Shown here: positions 17,595 through 26,080 of the stretch, piece by piece | Position numbering within the stretch: the first letter of the stretch is position 1 | Layout of the letters: each line of letters starts with the position of its first letter | Assembly (NCBI RefSeq): GCF_020297055.1 | Contig: NZ_JAIXCQ010000003.1 | Location: 250,691 to 314,690 of the forward strand | Length of the DNA stretch: 64,000 nucleotides | Direction: 5' to 3' | From: Isoptericola luteus | Lineage (GTDB): Bacteria; Actinomycetota; Actinomycetes; Actinomycetales; Cellulomonadaceae | The notes under the pieces: generated by a model | The model's input: the letters and a program-made list of their open reading frames with translations, nothing else | What the model was told of the DNA's origin: nothing | The model's database searches: none | Translations under genes and position numbers: made by a program

Positions 17595-18454
17595 CCCTTC
17601 ACCGCCCCGGTCAGACCGCCCACGATCCGGCGCTCGAACGCCGAGAAGAAGACCAGCGCCGGGATCATCGACAACGAGACGAAGGCCAGCACCCGCGCGG
17701 TGTCCACCGAGTACTGCGACGCGAACGCCTGCACCCCCAGCGGCAGCGTGTACAGCGCCGTGTCGTTGAGGAGGAAGAGCGGCAGCAGGTAGCTGTTCCA
17801 GCTCGCGACGAAGGCCAGGATCCCCACGGTGATGACGCCAGGGAGCGAGAGCGGCACCACCATCCGCGCGAAGAACCCGAGCCTGCTCGCGCCGTCGATG
17901 AACGCCGCCTCCTCCAGCTCGCGTGGGATGGCCCGCAGGAACGGGACCAGGATGATCACCGTGGTCGGCAGGGCGAACGCGATCTGCGGCAGGATGATCC
18001 CGGCCATCGTGTTCGTCATCCCCAGGTCGCGGACCAGGATGTACAGCGGCGTGATCGCCACCGTGATGGGGAACATGAGGCCCGCGGCGAACAGCGAGTA
18101 CATCGCGTGCTTGGCCCGGAACGGGTAGCGCGCGATCACGTAGCTGGTCATGAGGCCGAGGACGACGACGCCGAGCGTGGTCCCCAGGGCCGCGACGAGC
18201 GAGTTCACGAGCTGCTGCCAGAACACGCTGCCGGTCAGCACCGACAGGTAGTTCCCGATCTCCCAGGGGTCCGGCAGGCCGGCCGGCGACTGGATGATCT
18301 GGGAGTTCGTTCGGAACCCGCCCAGCACGATGTACACGGCGGGCGCCAGGCACAGCCCGACCAGGGCGAACGCCACCAGGTAGGCGGCCAGGCCGCCGTG
18401 GCCGGCGACCGGGTCCCGGCGGGTGCGCCGGGTCGTCGTGGCAGCGGTCGTCAT
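17591..18454 (-). CDS. Carbohydrate ABC transporter permease, MalG/AraQ type
   Basis: 287-residue inner-membrane permease with six hydrophobic segments. The cytoplasmic EAA loop reads EEAAFIDGASRLGFFARMVVPLSLPG, which docks the ATPase. The C-terminus ends in RRIVGGLTGAVKG, typical of MalG-like subunits. The ATG at 18454 overlaps the stop of the other permease gene as ATGA and is preceded by a strong aggaggtg. It works with the products of 18451-19476 and 19487-20806. No ATPase is encoded here, so a shared MsiK-type ATPase from elsewhere is likely. Confidence 0.93.
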   Translation of the reverse strand: MTTAATTTRRTRRDPVAGHGGLAAYLVAFALVGLCLAPAVYIVLGGFRTNSQIIQSPAGLPDPWEIGNYLSVLTGSVFWQQLVNSLVAALGTTLGVVVLGLMTSYVIARYPFRAKHAMYSLFAAGLMFPITVAITPLYILVRDLGMTNTMAGIILPQIAFALPTTVIILVPFLRAIPRELEEAAFIDGASRLGFFARMVVPLSLPGVITVGILAFVASWNSYLLPLFLLNDTALYTLPLGVQAFASQYSVDTARVLAFVSLSMIPALVFFSAFERRIVGGLTGAVKG

Positions 18455-19476
18455 GCCGCACCTCCTGTCAGGGCGCCTTCGGTGTCGCGTCGCAGCAGGA
18501 ACCGCTGGTAGACCAGCGCGACCGCGAGGGAGATGAGGAAGATGACGACGGCGACGGCGCTGCCGTAGCCGTACGCGCCGGAGATCCGGCCGTTCGCGAC
18601 CATGTAGGTCGCCATGGTCGACGTCCCCGCGGTGTTGGCCACGTACTGGCCCCAGATGACGTACACGAGGTCGAACACCTGCAGCGAGCCGATGATCGAC
18701 AGGAAGGCCCAGATGCGCACGGTCGGCCCGAGCAGCGGCAGCGTGATGTACCACTGCGTCTTCCAGTACGACGCTCCGTCGATCGCGGCCGCCTCGCGCA
18801 CCTCGTCGGGAACCCCCTGCAGGCCCGCGAGCATGAGGATGACCGCGAAGCCGATGTACTTCCAGACCAGGATGAGCACCAGGGTCCAGATCGCGACGTC
18901 CGGGTCGGCGAGCCAGTCCTGGCGCAGGCCGCCCAGCCCGACGCGCTCGAGCACGTCGTTGACCGCGCCCGTGGTGTGCAGCATGAGGCTGAAGCCGATG
19001 GCGACGATGACCTCCGACAGCACGTACGGCACGAAGATCAGCACCCGGATGAGCGAGCGCCCACGCATCCTCCGGTTCAGCAGCAAGGCGATCGCGATGG
19101 CCACGGGGCCCTGCAGCACCAGCGACGACACGAGGATGAACGCGTTGTGGCCCAGGGCTTCCAGGAAGGCGCCGTCGGTGAGGATCAGCTGGTAGTTGCG
19201 CAGGCCCACGAACTCGGTCGGCGGGCCGTAGCCGCTCCACCGGAAGAACCCGTAGTAGGCGGCCATGACGACGGGCAGGATCACGAACGTGACGAAGACG
19301 GCCGTCCCCGGGCCGGCCAGCAGGACGATCTCCAGCCAGCGCCGCCACGGGCGCGGCCTGCGCGGGACCGTCCCGCGGACCGCCGCGGCGGCCGGGGACG
19401 GCGCCTGGACGGCGCCGTCCCCGGCCGCGGGCGGGCCCGCAGACACGTCGAGCCTCACGTGCTCGGGCGTACTCAT
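18451..19476 (-). CDS. Carbohydrate ABC transporter permease, MalF/UgpA type
   Basis: 341-residue membrane subunit with a roughly 45-residue polar N-terminal tail, then six hydrophobic segments. The EAA loop is REAAAIDGASYWKTQWYITLPLLGP. The region EFVGLRNYQLILTDGAFLEALGHNAFIL matches the first periplasmic segment of MalF-like proteins. It starts ten bases after the stop of the sugar-binding-protein gene and overlaps the next permease gene by four bases, so the three form one transcription unit. Probable substrates are arabino-xylo-oligosaccharides, judged from the flanking GH51 and GH39 genes. Confidence 0.93.
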   Translation of the reverse strand: MSTPEHVRLDVSAGPPAAGDGAVQAPSPAAAAVRGTVPRRPRPWRRWLEIVLLAGPGTAVFVTFVILPVVMAAYYGFFRWSGYGPPTEFVGLRNYQLILTDGAFLEALGHNAFILVSSLVLQGPVAIAIALLLNRRMRGRSLIRVLIFVPYVLSEVIVAIGFSLMLHTTGAVNDVLERVGLGGLRQDWLADPDVAIWTLVLILVWKYIGFAVILMLAGLQGVPDEVREAAAIDGASYWKTQWYITLPLLGPTVRIWAFLSIIGSLQVFDLVYVIWGQYVANTAGTSTMATYMVANGRISGAYGYGSAVAVVIFLISLAVALVYQRFLLRRDTEGALTGGAA

Positions 19477-19486
19477 GGTTCTCGCC

Positions 19487-20806
19487 TCAGCCCCGTGCGG
19501 CGGCGTCGGACACCGCCGAGACGAACCCGGCGGAGTCGATGCTGCCCGTGAGCAGCTCCACGACCGCCTGGTTGAGCGCCGTGCCGACCTGCTGGCCGTA
19601 GTTGGTGTCCAGGAAGTCGGACACGTAGCTGGCGCCGGCGAGGGCGTCGAGCATCTGCTCGTCGTACTCGTGGGTCACGACGTCCTTCGCGTCGTCGTGC
19701 AGCGGGATCGTGCCGAAGGCCTCGTAGAAGCCCTCCTGGTTCTCCTCGGAGTTCATGAACGCGAGGAACTCCCCGCACAGCTCCTTCGGCGCCGAGGCGG
19801 AGCAGGAGAACCCGCCCTGGCCGCCCATGACGGCCGCGGCGTCGCCCTCACCGGACGCCACCTGCGGGAACGGGAACCAGCCGAGGTCCGGCAGGGGCTT
19901 CTGGTCCGGTGTGAGGTTCATGACCACGCCCGGCTGCCAGGCACCCATGAGCTCCATCGCGGCCTTGTGGTTCGCGAGCAGGCCTGCCGAGCTGCTGGCG
20001 CCCTGCTGCGCTGTGGTGGTCAGGAAGCCCTCGTTGAACGGCTCCAGCGCGGTGAGGTCGGCGACGTCCTGAGCCGCTCGCTCGTAGCACTCGGCGGAGA
20101 AGTCGAGCGACTCGTTCGTCGCCTCGAGCGTCTCGGTGGAGCACTCGCGCAGGGCGAAGAAGTAGTACCAGTGGGCGGCGGGCCAGGCGTCCTTGCCGCC
20201 GAGGGCGATGGGAGTGATCCCGGCGTCCTGGAGCTTGCCGATCGCAGCCTCGAGGTCTTCGACCGTCTCAGGAAGCTCGGTGATCCCTGCCTCGTCGAAC
20301 AGGTCCTTGCTGTACCAGATGCCGCCGGGCTGGATCAGCTGCGGGGCGGCCAGCAGCTTGCCGTCGATGCTGAGCGCCTCGTACGACGCGTCGCCGAGCT
20401 TCTCGCGCATCTCGGGGGCATCGACGGCGGTGCCCGTGAGGTCGAGGAGCTGGCCCGCGGCGGCCATGTCCTTCATCTTGCCGCCGCCACGCTGCAGGAA
20501 GACGTCGGGGGCGTCACCTGAGTTCATGGCGGTCTGGAGCTTGCCGTCGAGCTCCTCGTTCTGGACGTGCTGGGCCTCGACGGTGATGTTCTCGTGCTCC
20601 GCCATGAAGTCGGCGGCCAGCCCCTCGAACCAGTCCTGGCCCGGGCCAGTGGTGTAGTTGGTCCAGACGGTCAGGGTGTACGGCTCCCCCTCGTCGAGGG
20701 TCGTCCCCTCGGGGGTGGAGCCCCCCGAGCACGCGGAGAGCGCGAGCGCCCCGGCCAGTGCGCAGGCAGCGGCCGTGTAGGCCCTGCGGCGGTTGCTTCC
20801 GGTCAT
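19487..20806 (-). CDS. Extracellular sugar-binding lipoprotein of the arabinoxylan ABC transporter
   Basis: 439-residue solute-binding protein, cluster B type (SBP_bac_1). The signal peptide AAACALAGALALSAC puts the lipobox cysteine at about residue 26. The mature domain starts YTLTVWTNYTTGPGQDWFEGLAADFMAEH and contains SGDAPDVFLQRGGGKMKDMAAAGQLLDLT and AAMELMGAW, all typical of the family. The ATG at 20806 follows gaaggagat. It captures oligosaccharides outside the membrane for the two permeases encoded downstream. A stem-loop in its leader (20829-20856) may raise its expression relative to the GH51 gene. Confidence 0.93.
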   Translation of the reverse strand: MTGSNRRRAYTAAACALAGALALSACSGGSTPEGTTLDEGEPYTLTVWTNYTTGPGQDWFEGLAADFMAEHENITVEAQHVQNEELDGKLQTAMNSGDAPDVFLQRGGGKMKDMAAAGQLLDLTGTAVDAPEMREKLGDASYEALSIDGKLLAAPQLIQPGGIWYSKDLFDEAGITELPETVEDLEAAIGKLQDAGITPIALGGKDAWPAAHWYYFFALRECSTETLEATNESLDFSAECYERAAQDVADLTALEPFNEGFLTTTAQQGASSSAGLLANHKAAMELMGAWQPGVVMNLTPDQKPLPDLGWFPFPQVASGEGDAAAVMGGQGGFSCSASAPKELCGEFLAFMNSEENQEGFYEAFGTIPLHDDAKDVVTHEYDEQMLDALAGASYVSDFLDTNYGQQVGTALNQAVVELLTGSIDSAGFVSAVSDAAARG

Positions 20807-20828
20807 CGTGGGTATCTCCTTCGGTCGG

Positions 20829-20856
20829 CCGCGGCGGCGTCGGTGCCGAGCCGCGG
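20829..20856 (-). promoter_or_regulatory. Intercistronic stem-loop between the GH51 and binding-protein genes
   Basis: ccgcggc (20829-20835) pairs with gccgcgg (20850-20856) in the 106-base gap. Such hairpins often stabilise the downstream binding-protein message or partly end the upstream transcript. The function is inferred only. Confidence 0.35.
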
Positions 20857-20912
20857 CGGACGGGGCGTGCCCGTCGGTTCGGGGTGAGGAAGGCGAGGGG
20901 TGCGGCGTCCCC

Positions 20913-22433
20913 TCAGGTGAGTCGCAGCTCGGCGGTGACGTACGAGTGCGCGGGCAGCTCGACGACGAGGCCGCGCGGGTGCTCGCGCACGCCCTCGAAC
21001 GGCGTGGGCGCGACGGCCGCCGGGTCCTGCGGGGTGTTGTGCGACTGGAGCGCCGGGGCGGTGAGGATCCGCGCGCCCTGGCACTCGACGGTGCGGCCGC
21101 GCAGGTCCAGCACGACCTCTCGGGGCTCGCTCGCGTCCAGGTTGCTGAGCGAGACCAGCGCTCCCTGGCCCTTGACCGACGCCGTGACGGACACGAGGGC
21201 GAGCGTGCGCCCGTCCACCTCCGCCGTCGGGGCGTCGCGCAGGTGGACCTCCAGCGACGCCGCGTCATGGTGCCCGGTGTTCATCTCGAAGACGTGGTAC
21301 GTGGGCGTGAGCACCAGCGCACCGGAGTCCGGGTCGGTGAGCAGCATCGCCTGGAGCACGTTGACCGTCTGGGCGATGTTCGCCATGACCACGCGGTCCG
21401 CGTGCCGGTGGAACGCGTCGAGGTGGGTGCTGGCGACGAGCGCGTCGCGCAGCGTGTTCTGCTGGTACAGGAACCCCGGTTCGGTCCCGGGCTCCACGTT
21501 CCACCACGTGCCCCACTCGTCGACGACGAGGCCGACCTTGCGGTGCGGGTCGTAGCGGTCCATGACCGTGCTGTGCCGGGCGAGGAACTCCTCCATCCGG
21601 GACGCGCGGGACAGCGCGAGGTACCACTCGTCCTCGGTGAACTCGGTCGCCGCACCCTTGTCCGACCACGAGCCCGTCATCGTGTAGTAGTGCAGCGAGA
21701 TCGCCTGGAACGGGTCGGCGGGGGCGGCCGGGTCCGCGGCCAGGTCGTCGAACGACCGCATCATGGTCTCGGTCCAGCCGTACTGGTCGTCGTGCGGCCC
21801 GACGGCGATCCGGTAGACGTGGTTGCCGCCCTGGTCGCGCACGAACGTGGAGTAGTGGCGGGCGAGCGAGGCGTACTGCTCGGCACGCATGTTGCCGCCG
21901 CATCCCCAGGTCTCGTTGCCGATGCCCCAGAACGGCACCCGCCACGGCTGGTCGCGGCCGTGCTCGCGGCGCAGCGCCGCCATCGGCGAGTCGTCGGCCC
22001 GGGTGACGTACTCGACCCACTCAGCCATCTCCTGCACGGAGCCCGACCCGACGTTCCCGGACACGTAAGGCTCGGCGTCGAGCATCTCGCAGAGGTCGAG
22101 GAACTCGTGCGTGCCGAAGGCGTTGTCCTCCACGACGTCGCCCCAGTGGCTGTTCACCACCCGGGGGCGGTCCTGGCGCGGCCCGACGCCGTCCCGCCAG
22201 TGGTACGTGTCGGCGAAGCAGCCTCCCGGCCACCGCAGGTTGGGGATCCGCAGAGCCCGCAGGGCCGCCACGACGTCAGACCGGATGCCGCGGACGTGGG
22301 GGACGTCCGAGTCTTCCCCCACCCAGAAGCCGCCGTAGATGCACCGGCCGAGGTGCTCGGCGAAATGCCCGTAGACGTGGCGCGAGATGACCGGACCCGG
22401 CAGGTCCAGGTCGATGATGGCTGTGGTGCTCAT
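20913..22433 (-). CDS. GH51 alpha-L-arabinofuranosidase
   Basis: 506-residue retaining enzyme that releases arabinofuranose from arabinoxylan or arabinan oligomers. It opens with VISRHVYGHFAEHLGRCIYGGFW, the standard GH51 start. It carries the WPGGCFADTYHWRDGVGPR loop, the acid/base Glu174 in GIGNETWGCGG and the nucleophile Glu306 in VVDEWGTWW. The C-terminal part is the usual beta-jelly-roll. No signal peptide. The ATG at 22433 follows ggaaggcgac. It is the first gene of the operon that continues through the transporter to GH39, and it faces the LacI gene across a candidate operator at 22484-22505. Confidence 0.95.
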   Translation of the reverse strand: MSTTAIIDLDLPGPVISRHVYGHFAEHLGRCIYGGFWVGEDSDVPHVRGIRSDVVAALRALRIPNLRWPGGCFADTYHWRDGVGPRQDRPRVVNSHWGDVVEDNAFGTHEFLDLCEMLDAEPYVSGNVGSGSVQEMAEWVEYVTRADDSPMAALRREHGRDQPWRVPFWGIGNETWGCGGNMRAEQYASLARHYSTFVRDQGGNHVYRIAVGPHDDQYGWTETMMRSFDDLAADPAAPADPFQAISLHYYTMTGSWSDKGAATEFTEDEWYLALSRASRMEEFLARHSTVMDRYDPHRKVGLVVDEWGTWWNVEPGTEPGFLYQQNTLRDALVASTHLDAFHRHADRVVMANIAQTVNVLQAMLLTDPDSGALVLTPTYHVFEMNTGHHDAASLEVHLRDAPTAEVDGRTLALVSVTASVKGQGALVSLSNLDASEPREVVLDLRGRTVECQGARILTAPALQSHNTPQDPAAVAPTPFEGVREHPRGLVVELPAHSYVTAELRLT

Positions 22434-22483
22434 GTCGCCTTCCGGTACGACGGCGTCCCTGCCGTCTCGAACTCCGATGTCCG

Positions 22484-22505
22484 CGAGATGTATCGTTAAA
22501 TCTCG
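22484..22505. promoter_or_regulatory. Candidate LacI-family operator of the arabinoxylan operon
   Basis: A 22-base imperfect palindrome with arms cgagat and atctcg around a central CG (22494-22495); 18 of 22 positions are symmetric. It is AT-rich compared with its surroundings and lies 51 bases upstream of the GH51 start and 139 upstream of the lacI start. Length, central CpG and position fit a LacI-family site. Confidence 0.65.
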
Positions 22506-22643
22506 TGGCAGGAGTCGACCACCGCTCCCCTCCGCCGTCAACCCGGGGCCCTCGGATCGTCACCTTTTCGTGACCGACGGCGAGGGCGGTGGCGACGCCA
22601 GGAGCTCGGACTGGCAGAGTGACCCGCCGTGGGGAGAAGACCA

Positions 22644-23660
22644 GTGATCACGATGAGCGACGTCGCCCGGGCGGCCGGCGTCTCGGTCATGACCGTCTCG
22701 AACGTGCTCAACGAGCGGACGAACGTCGGGGCGGACACGCGGCTGCGCGTGCTCGAGGTGGTGGAGGAGCTCGGGTACGAGATCAACCTGACCGCCCGGC
22801 GGCTCCGGTCCGGGCGGACCGGCACGATCGGGCTCATCGTGCCGCAGTTCGACCTGCACTACTACGGCGAGCTGGCCTCCCGGATCTCCGAGGCGCTGGC
22901 CCCCGAGGGGATGCACCTCGTCGTGGAGCAGTCGGGGGCGAGCCGCGAGCGCGAGCTCTCCGCGCTCTCGCTCGCCAGGCTCCAGCAGTACGACGGCGTG
23001 CTGCTCAGCGCCGTCGGGCTCGACATGGCGGACCTCGACCGCATCCACCCGGACGTGCCGATCGTGCTCCTCGGCGAGCAGGCGGTCCCCGAGCGGTACC
23101 ACCGCGTCCGGATGGGGAACGTCGAGGGTGCGCGGCTCGCGACGGAGCACCTCGTCGGCTGCGGGGCGCGCCGCGTCGCCGTGCTGGGCGGCAAGACGTC
23201 CGCACCGCACCCCGAGATGGCGACCTACCGCACCGACGGCTGGTCCCAGGCACTCGACCAGGCGGGACTCCCTCACGATCCGGCCCTCGTGATACCGCTG
23301 ACCACCTACTCGATCGCCGAGGCCCGCTCCGCGATCTCCGCGGCGGTCGACGGCGGCCTGGAGGTCGACGCCATCTTCGCGGTCACCGACGAGGTGGCGA
23401 TCGGCGCGCTGGCGGGCCTGCACGACGCCGGGCTGCGGGTGCCGGAAGACGTCCAGCTCGCCGGGTTCGACAACCTCGGCATCTCCGCGCACCTGGTGCC
23501 CGGCCTCACGACGATCGACCCCGACCACCCCACCCTTGTCACCGAGGCGCTGAGGCTCCTACGACGGCAGCTGAAGGACCGGACCGCCGACCCGGAGCAC
23601 GTCGTCAGCGGCGCACGCCTCGTCGCCCGCGGGACGACCCGCGGGCGAAGTGCCCCGTAG
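22644..23660 (+). CDS. LacI-family transcriptional regulator of the arabinoxylan operon
   Basis: 338-residue regulator. The DNA-binding head is MSDVARAAGVSVMTVSNVLNERTNVGADTRLRVLEVVEELGYEINLTARRLRSGRTGTIGLIVP, including the hinge helix. The periplasmic-binding-protein-like sensor core follows, with FAVTDEVAIGALAGLHDAGLRVPEDVQLAGFDN and LTTIDPDHP. The GTG at 22644 is chosen because ggggagaag is 4-5 bases upstream; a GTG at 22629 and an ATG at 22653 are alternatives. It is divergent from GH51 and likely represses that operon until an arabinose- or xylose-containing inducer binds. Confidence 0.92.
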   Translation: MITMSDVARAAGVSVMTVSNVLNERTNVGADTRLRVLEVVEELGYEINLTARRLRSGRTGTIGLIVPQFDLHYYGELASRISEALAPEGMHLVVEQSGASRERELSALSLARLQQYDGVLLSAVGLDMADLDRIHPDVPIVLLGEQAVPERYHRVRMGNVEGARLATEHLVGCGARRVAVLGGKTSAPHPEMATYRTDGWSQALDQAGLPHDPALVIPLTTYSIAEARSAISAAVDGGLEVDAIFAVTDEVAIGALAGLHDAGLRVPEDVQLAGFDNLGISAHLVPGLTTIDPDHPTLVTEALRLLRRQLKDRTADPEHVVSGARLVARGTTRGRSAP

Positions 23661-23776
23661 CGACCACGCCCGCAGGCCCTCACCCACGGCGCGGTCGCGC
23701 CGGGAAGACGGCCGCCCGCACCGACAGTGCGGCACCGGCCTGACGTCGCGACCCGAGCACGTCGTCGGGGAACGTC

Positions 23777-23817
23777 AAAGGCCGCCGACCAGGACTTTGT
23801 CCTGACCAGCGGCCTTT
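23777..23817 (-). terminator. Terminator of tRNA-Ala
   Basis: aaaggccgc (23777-23785) and gcggccttt (23809-23817) form a strong stem, with a second inner stem aggac/gtcct. It begins six bases beyond the 3' end of the tRNA on the minus strand. Confidence 0.75.
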
Positions 23818-23822
23818 ACGGG

Positions 23823-23895
23823 TGGAGCTAGGGGGATTCGAACCCCCGACCTTCTCATTGCGAACGAGACGCGCTACCAACTGCGCCATAGCCCC
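23823..23895 (-). tRNA. tRNA-Ala, anticodon CGC
   Basis: Read on the minus strand, the acceptor GGGGCTA pairs with TAGCTCC, with discriminator A. The D arm is GGCGCAGTTGGTAGCGC. The anticodon stem TCTCG/TGAGA (one G-U pair) encloses loop TTCGCAA with anticodon CGC, reading GCG. The T arm is GGGGGTTCGAATCCCCC. CCA is not encoded. 73 nucleotides. The gene marks the boundary between the catabolic island and the conserved rimJ-mscL block. Confidence 0.95.
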
Positions 23896-23960
23896 AGGAG
23901 CGAGGTCAACATTAACCTCCGCCCCCGTCGGGCGCCAAATCGAGGCCCGACGATCCGGCG

Positions 23961-25244
23961 TCAGCCCGCGGCGCGACGCCGCGCGAGGATCTGCTCCAGC
24001 GGCAGGCCGAGGGTCTCGGTCCGTGGCCGGGGCTCGTCCCCCGCGGTGGAGTACGTCGTGGAGCCCGGCGCGCGACCGGCGACGGCACCGCCGTCTGCCG
24101 GCCCCGGCTCTGTGGTCGAGGGTACCGGCGTGGTCGAGGGGACCGGAGGCTTCGGGAGCGCCGCCGCCCTGGACGCGGCCGACGTCGCGGACGCGGCGGC
24201 CGCCGCGCGGAGCGACTGCACCGCCCGGCGGGGCGCCTCGGCCTTGGTCACGTACGTGGGCAGCGGCACGGGCACCGGGTCCCAGGGCTCGCCTCCGACG
24301 GGCGTCTGCGGCTCCTCGACCACGACGCCGTCGGACGACATGACGATGACTCGCTCGGGCTCGGCGCCGTCGGCCTCGGGGCCCGTGGCGGCCGCGGCCG
24401 TCTGGTGCTCCCGCCCGGCACCGGGGCCAGGCGACGCGACCGTGCCGACCGGGACCGACGCGGCGGCGGCAGCGCGTGCACGGGACCGCGCCGTCGACCC
24501 CGCGGCCGGTGCGGACGGCGCAGGGACACGGGGGATCATCTGCGTGTGGGCGCTGGACGGCCGGACGGCGTGCCCGGTGACGCGGGCCCGGTTGCGCGGC
24601 GCGTACGGCCCGCCGTTGGCGAGCGCCCGCGCCTGCGTGGCCTCCCGCTGCGCGGTACGGCGCTCCTCGAACCAGCGCGCGTCGGCGCGCCGCGCCGAGA
24701 CCACGGCCAGCCGGCCGAGCACGAGGACGAGCGCGAGCAGCGCACTCGGCACGGCCGCGGCATACCAGTGGACATACCCGAGTCCCACCACGGTCCAGGC
24801 GGCCGCCGTCGCGAGCACCAGGACGAGGGTCAGCAGCAGGCGACGCCGCGCCCGCGCGGCACGACGCTCGAGCTGGGCCGTCCGGGACGCCCGGGCCGCG
24901 GGCGAGACCGTCGGGGTCGCCCCGCTGCCCGCGCGCGCGGCCGGACCACCCGACGTGCCCCTGTCATCGCCGAGCGCCATCGGCCTCTCCTCCCCTGCAA
25001 CCTGAGCGACGACCGTGGTCCCGGAAGTCAAGAGCGGCGGCGAGCCGCCCACCGGGCTCACCGCTGCCGGCACGGGGCCGGCGGCAGCGACGGCGAGGAC
25101 GCGCAGGCCGCCCGAGAACCTGTCATCCACGCGCGCTTCGGCGAGCTGCTGCCGGAGCCGCAGGCGGTGCGGCACCCAGAAACCCAGGCACAGGACGCAC
25201 ACGGCAAGCACCGCGAGCCCCGCTGCCGACGTCTCTGGTTCCAC
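23961..25244 (-). CDS. Membrane protein at the Rv0996/GlpR position, Pro/Ala-rich cytoplasmic tail
   Basis: 427 residues. One hydrophobic segment is at the very N-terminus (AAGLAVLAVCVLCLGFWVPHRL), followed by RLRLRQQLAEARVDDRFSGGLRVL, and a hairpin of two spans sits mid-protein (RLLLTLVLVLATAAAWTVVGLGYV; AAAVPSALLALVLVLGRLAVV). The rest is Ala/Pro/Thr-rich and probably disordered. No enzyme motif is visible. The gene follows the rimJ-like gene in the same direction, as Rv0996 follows Rv0995 in M. tuberculosis. In corynebacteria the protein at this locus is GlpR, the membrane receptor of the gephyrin-like divisome protein Glp. Assignment to that family is by synteny and topology only. Confidence 0.6.
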   Translation of the reverse strand: MEPETSAAGLAVLAVCVLCLGFWVPHRLRLRQQLAEARVDDRFSGGLRVLAVAAAGPVPAAVSPVGGSPPLLTSGTTVVAQVAGEERPMALGDDRGTSGGPAARAGSGATPTVSPAARASRTAQLERRAARARRRLLLTLVLVLATAAAWTVVGLGYVHWYAAAVPSALLALVLVLGRLAVVSARRADARWFEERRTAQREATQARALANGGPYAPRNRARVTGHAVRPSSAHTQMIPRVPAPSAPAAGSTARSRARAAAAASVPVGTVASPGPGAGREHQTAAAATGPEADGAEPERVIVMSSDGVVVEEPQTPVGGEPWDPVPVPLPTYVTKAEAPRRAVQSLRAAAAASATSAASRAAALPKPPVPSTTPVPSTTEPGPADGGAVAGRAPGSTTYSTAGDEPRPRTETLGLPLEQILARRRAAG

Positions 25245-25322
25245 GTCACGACCGTAGGGGACGCGCCCGCCTCCGGGAGACCACCGGCTGCGGCGTGTCC
25301 GGTGTCGGCGGCGTGTCCGGCG

Positions 25323-25964
25323 TCAGATGCCGTCCCGCGTGGCCTGCCAGCGGGCGAGGAGGCCCTCTGGCACGTCCTCCGTCGTGAGCGCGAACGAGCG
25401 GTGGTCCCGCCACTGCCCCTGGATGTGCAGGTACCGCTCGCGCAGCCCCTCGTCGCGGAACCCGAGCTTGGCCACGACCCGCAGGCTCGCCGCGTTCTCG
25501 GGCCGGATGTTGATCTCGATCCGGTGCAGGCCCAGCACGGCGAGGCAGTAGTCCCCCGCCATCGCGACCGCCGTCGGGATGATCCCCTTGCCGGCGACGT
25601 GCTCGGAGACCCAGTAGCCGATGGTCGCCGAGCACAACGAGCCGTGCACGATCTGCGACACCGTGAGCTGACCCACCAGAGCGCCGTCGAGCTCGACCGC
25701 GAACGGCAGCGCCGTGCCCGCCCGCGCCTGCGCCGACAGCGCGCGCACGTACTCGGGGTAGGTGGCACCCTCGTGCCACGGGCCGGGGGTGGTGGCCTCC
25801 CACGGCTCCAGCCAGGCGGCGTTCGCCCCGCGCAGCCGCAGCCACTCGGCCCCGTCCCGGCGCCGCAGGGGGCGCAGCACGACGGCACCCGTCGGGCCGT
25901 CCTCACGCAGCGTGACCGGCCATGGGCGGTTCACGGCCCAGCCGCGGGCGTGCTTGTGCGTCAT
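25323..25964 (-). CDS. RimJ-like GNAT N-acetyltransferase
   Basis: 213-residue acetyl-CoA-dependent acetyltransferase of the RimJ/RimL group, which acetylates N-terminal amines of ribosomal and other proteins. Typical elements are LRPLRRRDGAEWLRLRGANAAWLEPWE, the core LVGQLTVSQIVHGSLCSATIGYWVSEHVAGKGIIPTAVAM with the pyrophosphate-binding turn, and HRIEINIRPENAASLRVVAKLGFRDEG. It is head-to-head with the 5-FCL gene and upstream of the membrane protein, the order seen at Rv0992c/Rv0995/Rv0996 but without galU and moeA between them. The ATG at 25964 is the first in frame. Confidence 0.88.
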   Translation of the reverse strand: MTHKHARGWAVNRPWPVTLREDGPTGAVVLRPLRRRDGAEWLRLRGANAAWLEPWEATTPGPWHEGATYPEYVRALSAQARAGTALPFAVELDGALVGQLTVSQIVHGSLCSATIGYWVSEHVAGKGIIPTAVAMAGDYCLAVLGLHRIEINIRPENAASLRVVAKLGFRDEGLRERYLHIQGQWRDHRSFALTTEDVPEGLLARWQATRDGI

Positions 25965-26080
25965 GCCACCTCGTTCCGGCCCGGAGGGCCCTGTCGGGGC
26001 CGCACCGTGATCCAGGCCACGTCGGCGTGGTCCCGGCGCGGACCGGGGCTCCCCCGACGGGACCCTGCCACAATGAGCCC

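Noticed and set aside
23900-23960. Attachment-site duplication of tRNA-Ala
   Set aside because: I could not find a second copy of the tRNA 3' end within the island by eye; it would need a computed repeat search.
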